This document shows positions 9,184-18,089 of a DNA stretch of 64,000 nucleotides, piece by piece. A program made the translations under genes and the position numbers. A model generated the notes under the pieces. That model was not told the origin of the DNA and did not search any database. It was given only the letters and a program-made list of their open reading frames with translations. Positions within the stretch are counted from its first letter, which is position 1; each line of letters begins with the position of its first letter. The stretch is taken from assembly GCF_019797765.1 (NCBI RefSeq), contig NZ_CP081862.1, positions 1,240,001-1,304,000 on the forward strand, read 5' to 3'. The stretch comes from Cellulomonas sp. C5510 (GTDB lineage Bacteria; Actinomycetota; Actinomycetes; Actinomycetales; Cellulomonadaceae).

Positions 9184-9702
9184 TCAGTGCCGGCGGTACC
9201 GGACCTGCAGCAGGTCGGCGCCCCCGACCTCCTCGGTGCGCTCGGTGCCGTCCGGCTGGAACCCGTGCCGCCGGTAGAAGTGCCGGGCGCGCTCGTTCTC
9301 GGCGAACACCCACAGGGTCACGGCGGTGCGCGGTGGGACGTCGGCGAGCGCGGTCCGCAGCAGCTCGCGGGCCGCGCCCGAGCCCCACAGGCCCGGCTCG
9401 AGGTAGATCGCGTAGACCTGCAGCGTGCCCCGCTCGGCGTCCTCGTCCAGCGAGGGGCCCAGCGAGATGAACCCGACGACCTCGTCGTCCACCGTCGCGA
9501 CCCACGCACGGATGCGGCCGCCCGGCGCGAGGTCGCGCCGCCAGACCTCGGTGCGTCGCTCGACGTCGAGCGCCGCCAGGTAGTCGCCGGGCACGAGGCC
9601 GGCGTACGCGTGGCGCCACGTCTCGACGTGGACGCGGGCGATCCCGGTGGCGTCGGCGGGCTCCGCGGGACGGACCGTGTGCTCGCGACGCTGCTCGCTC
9701 AT
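9184..9702 (-). CDS. GNAT-family N-acetyltransferase
   Basis: 172-residue acetyltransferase of the Gcn5-related fold. An acceptor-side region (RPAEPADATGIARVHVETWRHAY) leads to the acetyl-CoA binding core: the beta4 strand LQVYAIYLEPGLWGSGAARELL carries the (Q/R)xxGxG/A-like loop, and VFAENERARHFYRRHGF is the conserved motif B. The ETWRHAYAG start places it with common actinobacterial GNATs of unknown acceptor. ATG at 9702 is preferred to one at 9720, because a CACGCT hexamer lies 6 bases upstream of it. Confidence 0.85.
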   Translation of the reverse strand: MSEQRREHTVRPAEPADATGIARVHVETWRHAYAGLVPGDYLAALDVERRTEVWRRDLAPGGRIRAWVATVDDEVVGFISLGPSLDEDAERGTLQVYAIYLEPGLWGSGAARELLRTALADVPPRTAVTLWVFAENERARHFYRRHGFQPDGTERTEEVGGADLLQVRYRRH

Positions 9703-9780
9703 GCGCCCAGCGTGCCACACGGCCCGCGGGGTGGGGGCGGGGACGCGGGGCGGTCCGCCACCGGCCGTCCCCCGGGCAGC

Positions 9781-9818
9781 ACGAAGGCCCGCGCGGATCG
9801 CTCCGCGCGGGCCTTCGT
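9781..9818 (-). terminator. Terminator-like hairpin after rpmB
   Basis: Perfect 17-base arms (9781-9797 and 9802-9818) around the loop TCGC, 15 bases beyond the rpmB stop. No T-run follows on the minus strand, as is usual in high-GC actinobacteria. Confidence 0.8.
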
Positions 9819-9832
9819 CGAGCCTGGTGCGC

Positions 9833-10024
9833 TCAGACGGCGCGCTGCACCTTCCCGGCCTTGAGGCACGAGGTGCAGACGTTCATCCGCTTGGGGGTGC
9901 CCGCCACCACGACGCGCACGCGCTGGATGTTCGGGTTCCAGCGGCGCTTGGTGCGCACGTGCGAGTGCGAGATGCTGTGCCCGAAGCTCGGGCCCTTGGC
10001 GCAGACGTCGCAGTTGGCAGCCAC
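9833..10024 (-). CDS. rpmB: 50S ribosomal protein L28
   Basis: 63-residue structural protein of the large ribosomal subunit. It has the conserved AANCDVCAKGPSFGHSISHSH start, RTKRRWNPNIQ and the end CTSCLKAGKVQR. Both CxxC pairs are kept, so this is the zinc-ribbon (C+) form. GTG start with an AGGAGA Shine-Dalgarno 5 bases upstream. It is the divergent neighbour of the DAK2-recG operon, the usual actinobacterial arrangement. Confidence 0.97.
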   Translation of the reverse strand: MAANCDVCAKGPSFGHSISHSHVRTKRRWNPNIQRVRVVVAGTPKRMNVCTSCLKAGKVQRAV

Positions 10025-10314
10025 GGTCTTCTCCTGATCCGGTCATTGCACGCCGCTCGGGGGGTGCCCCGGGCGGCAAGTCCTGGTGGGTCGGCGGGCC
10101 CGCACCAGCGGTCCGAGGACCGGCCGGGGGGCGCACCCGTGCCCGGCAGAGGCCAGGCAACCGGACAAGACTAGCCCACGAGCGCGGTGAGCCTCAAAAC
10201 GACGTCCGTCACACCGGCTGCCGGCGGGCGCCGCGCGACCCGGTCCCGCTCCTGCCGGTCCGGTGCCCGCCCGGCATCCCCGGGCACGAGGGGTGGGGTG
10301 TCGCCGCGGTGGGG
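10025..10314. other. Intergenic region between divergent rpmB and DAK2 genes
   Basis: About 290 bases with no convincing coding sequence. It must hold the rpmB promoter on the minus strand, but I could not identify a clear -35/-10 pair for it. The only clear signal is the DAK2 -10 element at its right edge. Confidence 0.5.
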
Positions 10315-10320
10315 CAGAGT
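10315..10320 (+). promoter_or_regulatory. -10-like CAGAGT upstream of DAK2 gene
   Basis: CAGAGT ends 6 bases before the GTG at 10327, the same geometry as the CAGAAT before proB. It supports the 10327 start over the GTG at 10309. Confidence 0.45.
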
Positions 10321-10326
10321 AAGGGG

Positions 10327-11703
10327 GTGCGGGTCAGCGGGCCCGCGGCGACGACGGAAGGACTGCGCGCGGACGTGGCTGGGCGACCCGGGACCGGACG
10401 GCTGGACGACGGCCTCGTGCTGCGCGGCTGGCTCGACCGCGCGGTACCGGCTCTCGAGGCGGCGCGCGAGCGGATCGACGCCGTGAACGTCTTCCCGGTC
10501 CCGGACGGCGACACCGGCACCAACGTGCTGCTGACGGTGCGCGGCGCCGCCGAGGAGGTGGCCGCCCGGCCCGCCGCGGCCGGAGACGGGCCGCAGGTGC
10601 TGCAGGCGCTCGCCCGCGGGGCGCTGCTGTCGGCCCGCGGCAACTCCGGCGTCATCCTCAGCCGCTACCTGGGCGGGCTCGCCGGGGCGGCGCCGGGGTC
10701 GCTGGCGGAGGCGCTCCGGGTGGCGGCGGAGGCCGCGCGGGCGGCGGTGGCCGCGCCCGAGGACGGGACGGTGCTGACGGTGGCGGCGGGCGTCGCGAGC
10801 GCGACGCGCCACGCCGCGGCCGCCGGGGCGGACGACGCCTCGGCGCTCGCCGCCGGCGTCGCGGCCGGCCGGGAGGGCCTGGCACGGGTGAGCGCAACCC
10901 ACCCGGTGCTGCGATCGGCGCGCGTCGTGGACGCCGGCGCGTGCGCGCTGCTGGTGCTGCTCGACGCCCTGGCGGCGGCGCTCGCGGGCCGGGACGGGGC
11001 GGTCGACGTCGGGTGGCTGACCGAGCACGCGCGTCCGGGCGGGGCCGCACGGGGCGGCGGCCCGGGCGACGCCGGCTCCGCCCCGCCGGGAGGCACCCCG
11101 CCCGAGGCGGGTGCCGGTGCGTCCGCCGGCCCGTCGGTCTACGAGGTGGTCGCGTTGCTCGGTGCCGCCGACGCTGCGACCGTGGCCGGCGCGTTGACGG
11201 GCGCGCTCGGATCCGTGGGGGACGCCGTCGCCGTGGTCCCCGGCGACGGGCTGGTGACGGCCCACGTCCACGCGCCCGTCCCGGCCGACGCGGCCGCCGT
11301 GCTCGCCGCGTCGGGCGCGGCGTGGACCGCCACGGTGCGCGCGCTGCTCGGCGGGGCCCGGCCGGTGGTGGCGTGCACGGCGTCGGCGACCGCCGCGGAG
11401 GCCCTCGCGGACACCGGCGCGGTCGTGGCGCTGCTGCCCGCCGGCACGTCGCCCGCCGCGGCCCGCGACGCCGTGCGCCGGGCGGCGGGCGACGCCGCGG
11501 CCGGCGGGGGCCCGGTGACCGTCCTGCCGGGGGGCCTGCTGGGGCCGGGGGACCTGGACCCCTCGTGGGTGGTCGTCGACGGCGCCGTGGACGACCACGC
11601 GGTGCTGGCCGCGCTCGGGACGCCCGGCGTGTCCCGTCCGGCGGTGGCGTGGGTGCCCGCTTCGGGGACGGCGGGGGCGCAGCCGACGGAGGCCGGCGCG
11701 TGA
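10327..11703 (+). CDS. DAK2-domain protein (YloV/FakA-like)
   Basis: 458-residue protein with the dihydroxyacetone-kinase L domain at the N-terminus: NVFPVPDGDTGTN carries the Mg-ATP binding aspartates, and SARGNSGVILSRYLGG is the second family block. The family includes FakA, which phosphorylates fatty acids held by FakB proteins in Firmicutes; whether the actinobacterial homologue does so is unproven. A glycine/proline-rich linker (near residues 240-265) leads to a C-terminal domain of low similarity. Its stop overlaps the recG start (GTGA), so the two genes are coupled, as in many actinobacteria. Confidence 0.88.
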   Translation: MRVSGPAATTEGLRADVAGRPGTGRLDDGLVLRGWLDRAVPALEAARERIDAVNVFPVPDGDTGTNVLLTVRGAAEEVAARPAAAGDGPQVLQALARGALLSARGNSGVILSRYLGGLAGAAPGSLAEALRVAAEAARAAVAAPEDGTVLTVAAGVASATRHAAAAGADDASALAAGVAAGREGLARVSATHPVLRSARVVDAGACALLVLLDALAAALAGRDGAVDVGWLTEHARPGGAARGGGPGDAGSAPPGGTPPEAGAGASAGPSVYEVVALLGAADAATVAGALTGALGSVGDAVAVVPGDGLVTAHVHAPVPADAAAVLAASGAAWTATVRALLGGARPVVACTASATAAEALADTGAVVALLPAGTSPAAARDAVRRAAGDAAAGGGPVTVLPGGLLGPGDLDPSWVVVDGAVDDHAVLAALGTPGVSRPAVAWVPASGTAGAQPTEAGA

Positions 11704-13952
11704 CCGCCCCGCACGACGCGGTCGTGCGGCCGCTGCCCTACCTGGAGCAGGACCTCGGCCGGGTGGTGCCGGGCGTCGCGAAGAAGCTGGCGAAGCTCGA
11801 CGTGCTGACCGTCGGCGACCTGCTGCGCCACTACCCGCGGCGCTACCACCGCTGGGGGCACCCGACCTCGATCGGCGAGCTGCGCGTCGGCGAGCACGTC
11901 ACGGTCGACGCCGAGGTCGAGCAGGCCACGATGCGCACGATGCGGTCCCGCGGCGGGGTCATCCTCGAGGCCGTCGTGCGCAACGGGCGCGACCGGCTCC
12001 ACCTGACCTGGTTCGCCAAGCACCAGGGCGCGCTGCGCCGGTTCGAGCAGGAGCTGCGGCCCGGCGCGCTCGGGCTGTTCTCGGGGACGGTCAAGGACTA
12101 CCGCGGCCAGATGCAGCTCCTGCACCCCGAGTACGAGCTGCGGGAGACCGACGACGACGCCGACGAGGCCACCCGGCTGGCGGAGAGCGAGCGGCCCCGG
12201 CCGGTGTACGGCCTGACGTCCGGCCTGAAGAACCAGACCGTCGTCGAGGCGGTCAAGGTCGTGCTCACGTCGATGACCGACCGGGACCTGCCCGACCCCC
12301 TGCCGGACGACGTGCGCGGGTCGATGCCGGGCCTGCGCGAGGCGCTGCTCGGCGTGCACCGGCCGCAGGACGACGACGAGCTGAAGGCTGCGCTCGAGCG
12401 GCTGCGGTTCGAGGAGGCGTTCGTCCTCCAGGCGGAGCTCGCGCGGCGCAAGGCGCGGTTCGCCGCCCAGGCCGCCGTGGCGCGTCCACGGCGGGCCGGC
12501 GGCCTGCTGGACGCGTTCGACGCCCGGCTGCCGTTCGCTCTCACCGCGGGCCAGCGCGAGACGGGGGAGGAGATCGCCCGGCAGCTCGCCGGCGGCAGTC
12601 CGATGCAGCGCCTGCTGCAGGGCGAGGTCGGCTCCGGCAAGACGGTGGTCGCCGCCCGGGCGATGCTCCAGGTGATCGACGCCGGCGGTCAGGCGGCGCT
12701 GCTGGCACCGACCGAGGTGCTGGCCGCCCAGCACGCCCGGACGCTCCAGGCGCTGCTCGGCGACCTCGCGGAGGGCGGCATGCTCGGCGGCGCCGACGGC
12801 GCGACCCGGGTCGCGCTGCTGACCGGCTCGCAGGGATCGGCGGCGCGTCGGCGAGCGCTCGCGGACATCGCCGGCGGGGCGGCCGGGATCGTGGTCGGCA
12901 CGCACGCGCTGCTGTCCGAGCACGTGCAGTTCGCCGAGCTCGGCCTGGTCGTCGTGGACGAGCAGCACCGGTTCGGGGTGGAGCAGCGCGACGTGCTCCG
13001 CGCCAAGGCCGGTGGCGTGCCGCACCTGCTCGTGATGACCGCCACGCCCATCCCGCGCACGGTCGCGATGACGGTGTTCGGGGACCTCGAGACGTCGACG
13101 CTCCGCGAGGTGCCGGCGGGTCGCGCGGAGGTCGTCACGCACCTGGTCCCGGCCGCGCGGCCGGCCTGGCTGGAGCGCGTGTGGCAGCGGGTGCGGGAGG
13201 AGGTCGAGCGCGGCGGGCGGGCGTACGTGGTGTGCGCGCGCATCGACGGGGACGCGAAGCGCGAGGACGTCGACGGCGCGGACCTCGTGACGGACCTGCC
13301 GCCGGACGGCCCCGGGGACGACGCCCCCGCGCAGCGGCCGCTGCGGGCCGTCACCGAGGTCGCCGCCGAGCTGCGCGCCGCACCGGCGCTGCACGGCGTC
13401 CGGGTCGGCGAGCTGCACGGCCGGATGAGCCCCGAGGACAAGGACCGCGCGCTCGCGGACTTCGCCTCGGGCGCGGTGCCGGTGCTCGTCTCCACGACGG
13501 TGATCGAGGTCGGCGTGGACGTTCCCGACGCGACGGTCATGGTGGTGCTCGACGCCGACAGGTTCGGGATCTCGCAGCTCCACCAGCTCCGCGGGCGCAT
13601 CGGGCGGGGGAGCCGGCCCGGGGTGTGCCTGCTGGTGGCGGACGTGGCCGAGGGCACGCCGGCCGCTGCGCGGCTCGGGCGGCTCGAGGCGACGAGGGAC
13701 GGCTTCGAGCTCGCGGACGCCGACCTGGAGCTGCGCCGGGAGGGCGACGTGCTGGGTGCGGCGCAGTCCGGCCGCGGCTCCTCGCTGCGGCTGCTGCAGG
13801 TCACCCGGCACGCCGACGTGATCGAGCGTGCCCGGGTCGCCGCGCGCGGCCTCGTGGAGGCCGACCCGGAGCTCGCGGGCCACCCGGCGCTCGCGGCCGC
13901 GATCCAGGGCGTGCTGGCGGGCGAGCGCGAGGAGTTCCTCGACCGCACGTGA
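11700..13952 (+). CDS. recG: ATP-dependent DNA helicase RecG
   Basis: Branch-migration helicase that remodels stalled forks and recombination intermediates. 750 residues, near the usual length. The N-terminal wedge/OB-fold region begins at GDLLRHYPRRYHRW and runs to about residue 200. Walker A GEVGSGKT (308-315) and the DEQHRFG box (from 420) mark helicase domain 1. GELHGRMSPEDKD, STTVIEVGVDVP and QLRGRIGRG mark domain 2, and the TRDGFELADADLELRREGD block is specific to RecG. A loop near residues 525-545 is enriched in Asp/Pro. GTG start overlaps the DAK2 stop. Confidence 0.97.
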   Translation: MTAPHDAVVRPLPYLEQDLGRVVPGVAKKLAKLDVLTVGDLLRHYPRRYHRWGHPTSIGELRVGEHVTVDAEVEQATMRTMRSRGGVILEAVVRNGRDRLHLTWFAKHQGALRRFEQELRPGALGLFSGTVKDYRGQMQLLHPEYELRETDDDADEATRLAESERPRPVYGLTSGLKNQTVVEAVKVVLTSMTDRDLPDPLPDDVRGSMPGLREALLGVHRPQDDDELKAALERLRFEEAFVLQAELARRKARFAAQAAVARPRRAGGLLDAFDARLPFALTAGQRETGEEIARQLAGGSPMQRLLQGEVGSGKTVVAARAMLQVIDAGGQAALLAPTEVLAAQHARTLQALLGDLAEGGMLGGADGATRVALLTGSQGSAARRRALADIAGGAAGIVVGTHALLSEHVQFAELGLVVVDEQHRFGVEQRDVLRAKAGGVPHLLVMTATPIPRTVAMTVFGDLETSTLREVPAGRAEVVTHLVPAARPAWLERVWQRVREEVERGGRAYVVCARIDGDAKREDVDGADLVTDLPPDGPGDDAPAQRPLRAVTEVAAELRAAPALHGVRVGELHGRMSPEDKDRALADFASGAVPVLVSTTVIEVGVDVPDATVMVVLDADRFGISQLHQLRGRIGRGSRPGVCLLVADVAEGTPAAARLGRLEATRDGFELADADLELRREGDVLGAAQSGRGSSLRLLQVTRHADVIERARVAARGLVEADPELAGHPALAAAIQGVLAGEREEFLDRT

Positions 13953-14003
13953 CCGGACGGCCCGCGGGCCGACGGTCCCGTCGGGGCGCCCGGCGGCGGT
14001 GCG

Positions 14004-14009
14004 TACGCT
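14004..14009 (+). promoter_or_regulatory. -10 element (TACGCT) of the ABC exporter operon
   Basis: TACGCT ends 7 bases before the GTG at 14017. No Shine-Dalgarno sequence is present, so the message is probably leaderless. Confidence 0.55.
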
Positions 14010-14016
14010 GCTGCCC

Positions 14017-14709
14017 GTGTCGAAGCAGCCCGTGATCCGTGCCGTCGACCTGCTCGTCGGCTACGGCGGGGAGCCGGTGTGCGCCCCTGTGTCCTTCACC
14101 CTCCCACCGGGCCGCGCGCTCGCCCTCGTCGGCGCGAACGGCTCCGGGAAGTCGACCGTCCTGCGCGCCGTGCTCGGTCTGCTCGAGCCCGTGGGTGGCC
14201 GGGTGGAGGTGCTGGGGCGGCCGGTCGACGAGCGCGAGGTCGGCTTCCGGACGCGGGTCTCGAGCGTGCTGGACGACGACGCGTACTTCCCTGCGCTGAC
14301 CGTCGCCGAGCACCTGTACCTGACCGCCCGGGCCCACGGCGTGCAGGGCGCGGACGCGGTGGTCGACGGCCTGCTGGACGAGTTCGGGCTGACCGAGCAC
14401 GCGGCGGCGCTGCCGGTCGCCCTCTCGTCGGGTCAGCGGCGGCGCCTGCTGCTGGCCGCCGGGCTCGTGCGGCCGCGGTCGCTGCTCGTGCTGGACGAGC
14501 CGGAGCAGCGCCTGGACGTCGCGATGCGCGACCACCTGGCGGAGCGGCTGGTGGCCGAGAAGCGCGCGGGCGGCTCGGTGCTGCTCGCCACGCACGACCC
14601 GGAGCTGCTGCGCGCCGTCGCGGACCGCGCGGTGCTCGTCGGCGACGAGAGCTCCCGGCTGCTCGGTGTCGCGGACGCCGTCGAGGCGCTGCGTCCGGGC
14701 GTGCTGTGA
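14017..14709 (+). CDS. ABC transporter ATP-binding protein (exporter type)
   Basis: 230-residue nucleotide-binding subunit: Walker A GANGSGKST, Q-loop replaced by the SSVLDDDAYFPAL stretch, a shortened signature LSSGQRRR, Walker B LLVLDEPEQRLD and switch LLATHDPEL. It is shorter than import ATPases and most like drug/bacitracin-type export ATPases. The stop overlaps the start of the multi-span membrane protein that follows, which is presumably its transmembrane partner. Substrate unknown. Confidence 0.85.
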   Translation: MSKQPVIRAVDLLVGYGGEPVCAPVSFTLPPGRALALVGANGSGKSTVLRAVLGLLEPVGGRVEVLGRPVDEREVGFRTRVSSVLDDDAYFPALTVAEHLYLTARAHGVQGADAVVDGLLDEFGLTEHAAALPVALSSGQRRRLLLAAGLVRPRSLLVLDEPEQRLDVAMRDHLAERLVAEKRAGGSVLLATHDPELLRAVADRAVLVGDESSRLLGVADAVEALRPGVL

Positions 14710-16397
14710 CCGCGCGGCAGCCCGGCCCGGGGTCGGTCGACGAGTTCGCGGTGACGACGGGCGGTGCGCCGGACCCGGGCGACGCCACCTGGGAGGACGC
14801 CCCCGCGCCGGCGGTGTCGCCGAGCGAGGGGGTGACCCCCGTCCCCGCCGCGCGGTCCGTCCGGCGGTACACCGCGCAGGTCGCGCGACGCCGGTCGGGA
14901 GCGGGCCTCGGCGAGGTGCTGGGCGACGTGTACTACGCCGCGGTGACGACGGCGATCGGTCTCGGTGTCGCGCTCGGGGTCGCCGGCCAGCTCCGGACGT
15001 CGCTGCCGCACGTCCCGGACCAGGCGCTGTCCACCGGCGTCAGCCTGCCCACCGTGGTCGCCGTCGTGGCGGTGCTCGTGGGCGGGGCCGTGCTCTCCCT
15101 CGGCGCGCGGCTCGGGCCGGTCGGTGCGGGCGGCGCCGAGGCCACGTGGTGGCTCGGGTCCCCGGTGGACCGCCGCGGGCTCCTGCGACCGACGGCGCGA
15201 CGCCTCCCGGTGGCCGCCGGCGTGGTCGGCGCGGTCGCCGTGGCCCTGCTCGACGGCGGCCTGCTCGCCGACCACGGCATCGGGCACGTGCTGCGCATCG
15301 GCGCGGCCGCGGGGCTGGCGTGCGCGGCGCTGGTGCTGCTCGCCGGCCTCGCCCAGTCCCGCGGGGTGCCGCGCCGGACCACGGCGGTCGTGGGGGACCT
15401 CGTCGTCGCCGCGGCCCCGGTGCTGGCGCTGGTCGCCGCGCTCGCGGGCTGGCGGGTCACGGCGCTGCCCGACGTCCCGGCGGCGGTCCTCGGCGTCCTC
15501 GTCCTGGCGGTCGGGGGGCTGGCCTGGTGGCTGGACACCCGGCTCGGCCGGATCCGGGGCCGGCACCTGCGGGAGAGCGGCTCCGTCGCGACCCAGGCGG
15601 CCGGTGCGGTGGTGTCGCTCGACTCGCGCGAGCTCGGCCGCGCGCTGTCCGACTCGGCGGCCCGGCCCCGCCGGCGCTCGGTGCGGCGCATGCGGCTCGT
15701 GCGCGGCCCGGTGTCCGCGGTCGTGGTCGCCGACCTGACGGTGCTGCTGCGCTCGCCGCGGCACCTCGTGCAGCTGGTCGTGTCCGCGCTCGTGCCCGTG
15801 GTCGTCGTCGTCACCCCGCAGCTCGCCGGGGTGCTGGGCGTGGTGGCCGCGGTGCTGGTCAGCGGCTACGTCGGGATGCTGGCGACCGCCGAGGGCGCGC
15901 GCCGCGCGGAGATGGCCCCGGTGGTGGACCGGCTGCTGCCGCTCTCCGCCGCCCGGGTCCGGCGGGCGCGGCTCGTGGTGCCCGGCGTCGCGATGCTGCT
16001 CTGGTCGGTCGTCGCGTTCACCGCGATCGGCCGGTGGGAGGGCGAGCCGGTGCCCTGGCTCGTGCTCGGCGCCGTCTCGGCGCCGGTCTGGGCGGGAGCG
16101 GCCGTGCGGGGCGCGTACCGCCCGGCGCCGAACTGGCAGGGGCCGCTGGTCTCGACCCCGATGGGTGCGCTGCCCGGCGGTGTGGCCGGCGTGCTGTCGC
16201 GGGGCCCGGACGTCGCGGTGCTCGGCATGGTCCCGGTCGTCATCTGCGTGGCGCTCGGCACCGTCGTGCCGACGCTGGTGGTGGTGCAGGCGGTGGCCTC
16301 GGCGATCGCGCTGGCGTTCGGGTCCAGCACCAGCACCAAGACGATGATGGACCGGCTGGCGGAGGCGACCGAGCCGGAGAAGGGCGGTGGGCGGTGA
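14706..16397 (+). CDS. Multi-span membrane protein, probable ABC exporter permease (DUF6297-like)
   Basis: 563 residues. A cytoplasmic N-terminus of about 75 residues is followed by about 12 hydrophobic segments (first near 78-95) separated by short arginine-rich loops. A central cytoplasmic region (about 285-345) is rich in Arg/Ser. It matches in place and style the actinobacterial DUF6297 proteins found with a small ATPase between recG and rsmD; the name is from memory and tentative. Start and stop each overlap the neighbouring gene by 4 bases, so ATPase, permease and rsmD form one coupled unit. Confidence 0.7.
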   Translation: MTARQPGPGSVDEFAVTTGGAPDPGDATWEDAPAPAVSPSEGVTPVPAARSVRRYTAQVARRRSGAGLGEVLGDVYYAAVTTAIGLGVALGVAGQLRTSLPHVPDQALSTGVSLPTVVAVVAVLVGGAVLSLGARLGPVGAGGAEATWWLGSPVDRRGLLRPTARRLPVAAGVVGAVAVALLDGGLLADHGIGHVLRIGAAAGLACAALVLLAGLAQSRGVPRRTTAVVGDLVVAAAPVLALVAALAGWRVTALPDVPAAVLGVLVLAVGGLAWWLDTRLGRIRGRHLRESGSVATQAAGAVVSLDSRELGRALSDSAARPRRRSVRRMRLVRGPVSAVVVADLTVLLRSPRHLVQLVVSALVPVVVVVTPQLAGVLGVVAAVLVSGYVGMLATAEGARRAEMAPVVDRLLPLSAARVRRARLVVPGVAMLLWSVVAFTAIGRWEGEPVPWLVLGAVSAPVWAGAAVRGAYRPAPNWQGPLVSTPMGALPGGVAGVLSRGPDVAVLGMVPVVICVALGTVVPTLVVVQAVASAIALAFGSSTSTKTMMDRLAEATEPEKGGGR

Positions 16398-16975
16398 CGC
16401 GGATCGTGGCGGGGTCGGTCGGCGGGCGGACGCTGGCCGTGCCGCCGAAGGGCACGCGCCCCACGAGCGAGCGCGTCCGCGAGGCGCTGTTCTCGCGGCT
16501 CGAGCACCTCGACGCGGTCGAGGGCGCCCGGGTGCTCGACGGCTACGCGGGTTCCGGGGCGCTCGGCCTGGAGGCGGCGAGCCGCGGGGCCGCGCGCGTG
16601 GTGCTGGTCGAGTGGGGCCGCGCCGCGGCGGACGTGTGCCGCCGCAACGCCGCTGCGCTGGGCCTCGCGGACCGCGTCACCGTGGTCCGCGACCGCGTCG
16701 AGGCGTACACCGCCCGCCCGCCGGCCGAGCCGTGGGACCTGGTGCTGCTCGACCCGCCGTACGACGTGCCCGACGCGACGCTGGCCGAGGTCCTCGCCGC
16801 GCTGGTGCCGGCCCTGACGGTCGAGTCCGTGGTGGTGGTCGAGCGGTCCGCGCGGAGCGCGGCGCCCCCGTGGCCCGCGGGGATGCACGGGTTCGACACC
16901 CGGACCTACGGGGAGACGGCCGTGCACCTCGGCGCGCGCAGCCCCGTCCCGGACGGCGAGCCGGGCCGGAGGTAG
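16394..16975 (+). CDS. rsmD: 16S rRNA (guanine966-N2)-methyltransferase
   Basis: SAM-dependent methylation of G966 of 16S rRNA in the assembling small subunit. 193 residues with the usual blocks RIVAGSVGGRTLAVPP and TRPTSERVREALFSRL. The SAM-binding loop is LDGYAGSGALGLEAASRGA and the catalytic motif is DPPYDV. GTG start overlaps the stop of the preceding membrane protein, and coaD follows after 10 bases, the standard rsmD-coaD pair. Confidence 0.95.
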   Translation: MTRIVAGSVGGRTLAVPPKGTRPTSERVREALFSRLEHLDAVEGARVLDGYAGSGALGLEAASRGAARVVLVEWGRAAADVCRRNAAALGLADRVTVVRDRVEAYTARPPAEPWDLVLLDPPYDVPDATLAEVLAALVPALTVESVVVVERSARSAAPPWPAGMHGFDTRTYGETAVHLGARSPVPDGEPGRR

Positions 16976-16978
16976 ATT
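16973..16978 (+). promoter_or_regulatory. -10 element (TAGATT) of coaD, overlapping the rsmD stop
   Basis: TAGATT ends 7 bases before the coaD GTG and contains the rsmD TAG stop. coaD can therefore be transcribed on its own as a leaderless message. Confidence 0.5.
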
Positions 16979-16985
16979 CGCTGGC

Positions 16986-17489
16986 GTGACGCTCGCGGTC
17001 TGCCCCGGCTCGTTCGACCCGTTCACGCTCGGCCACCTCGACGTGGTGCGCCGCGCGGCGCGGCTCGCCGACGAGGTCGTCGTGCTCGTCGCCCACAACG
17101 CCGCGAAGCGCCCGCTGCTGGACGTCGGCACCCGCGTCGCGCTGATCCGGGACGCCGTGGCGGACCTGCCGGGCGTCCGGGTGGCCTCGTCGGACGGGCT
17201 GCTCGCCGACGAGCTGCGCGCGCTCGGCGCCACGGTCGTCGTCAAGGGCCTGCGGGGCGGCGCGGACTTCGACGCCGAGCTGCCGATGGCCCTGATGAAC
17301 CGCCACCTGTCGGGGGTCGAGACCGCGTTCGTGGTCGGTGACCCCGCGCTGTCCCACGTGGCGTCCTCGCTCGTCAAGGACGTGGCGCGGCACGGCGGCG
17401 TGGTCGACGACCTGGTGACCCCTGCCGTCGCGGCCGCGGTGCGCGCCGCCCTGGCAGCCGCGCCCGGACCCGAGGGGAGCCCCGCATGA
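16986..17489 (+). CDS. coaD: Phosphopantetheine adenylyltransferase
   Basis: Penultimate step of coenzyme A synthesis: transfers AMP from ATP to 4'-phosphopantetheine. 167 residues with the nucleotidyltransferase signature PGSFDPFTLGHLD at the N-terminus, the KGLRGGADFDAELPMALMN block and the C-terminal SSLVKDVARHGG. The GTG start follows the -10 element directly. The last bases overlap the start of the coiled-coil protein gene (ATGA overlap). Confidence 0.96.
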   Translation: MTLAVCPGSFDPFTLGHLDVVRRAARLADEVVVLVAHNAAKRPLLDVGTRVALIRDAVADLPGVRVASSDGLLADELRALGATVVVKGLRGGADFDAELPMALMNRHLSGVETAFVVGDPALSHVASSLVKDVARHGGVVDDLVTPAVAAAVRAALAAAPGPEGSPA

Positions 17490-17971
17490 CCGAGCCGACC
17501 GCCGCCCGGAGCAGCCTGACCGCCGTGCTCGACGCGCTCGAGGAGGCGCTCCACGCGGCGCGCGCGATGCCGATGTCGTCCTCCGTCCTCGTCAGCCGCG
17601 CGGAGCTGCTGGATCTCGTCGCGCAGGCCCGTGAGGCGCTCCCGGCCCAGCTCGGCCGGGCCGACGAGGTGCTCTCCGCCGCGGACGCCGAACGTGCGGC
17701 CGCGCGTGCCGACGCGGAGCGCATCGAGGCGGCCGCCCGGCGCCGCGCCGCAGAGCTCGTCGAGCAGGAGGCGGTCGTGGCGCAGGCCGGCGAGCGCGCG
17801 GCCCAGATCGTCCGGGAGGCGGAGGAGACCGCCCGGGCCCTGCGCCGTGAGGCCGACGACTACTGCGACCGCCGGCTCGCGGAGTTCGAGATCGACCTGG
17901 GCAAGGTGCTGAGCCAGGTCCAGGCGGGGCGCGCGAAGCTCGCGGGACGCCTCGAGGACGACCAGGCGTAG
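17486..17971 (+). CDS. Coiled-coil protein encoded after coaD
   Basis: 161 residues of mostly Ala/Glu/Arg-rich helix. The N-terminal third contains SSSVLVSRAELLDLVAQAREALP, and residues from about 60 to 150 form one long coiled coil resembling the stalk of ATP synthase subunit b or DivIVA-like proteins. The same gene is commonly seen between coaD and the DUF177 gene in actinobacteria. No enzyme motif and no membrane segment. Function unknown; overlap with coaD suggests co-expression. Confidence 0.75.
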   Translation: MTEPTAARSSLTAVLDALEEALHAARAMPMSSSVLVSRAELLDLVAQAREALPAQLGRADEVLSAADAERAAARADAERIEAAARRRAAELVEQEAVVAQAGERAAQIVREAEETARALRREADDYCDRRLAEFEIDLGKVLSQVQAGRAKLAGRLEDDQA

Positions 17972-17997
17972 GCAGCGGGCCGCCGGCAGCCGGCGGA

Positions 17998-18027
17998 TTG
18001 GGCGCTCGCCGCGCTGTGCCGTAGGAT
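17998..18027 (+). promoter_or_regulatory. Promoter of the DUF177-rpmF-rnc-mutM unit
   Basis: TTGGGC (17998-18003) and TAGGAT (18022-18027) are separated by 18 bases. Transcription would start about 55 bases upstream of the GTG at 18090. Confidence 0.5.
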
Positions 18028-18089
18028 CGACCGTTGGTCCTGCCGGTCACCGCAGGCACCGAGACCCCCTCACGACAGGAACGTGGACC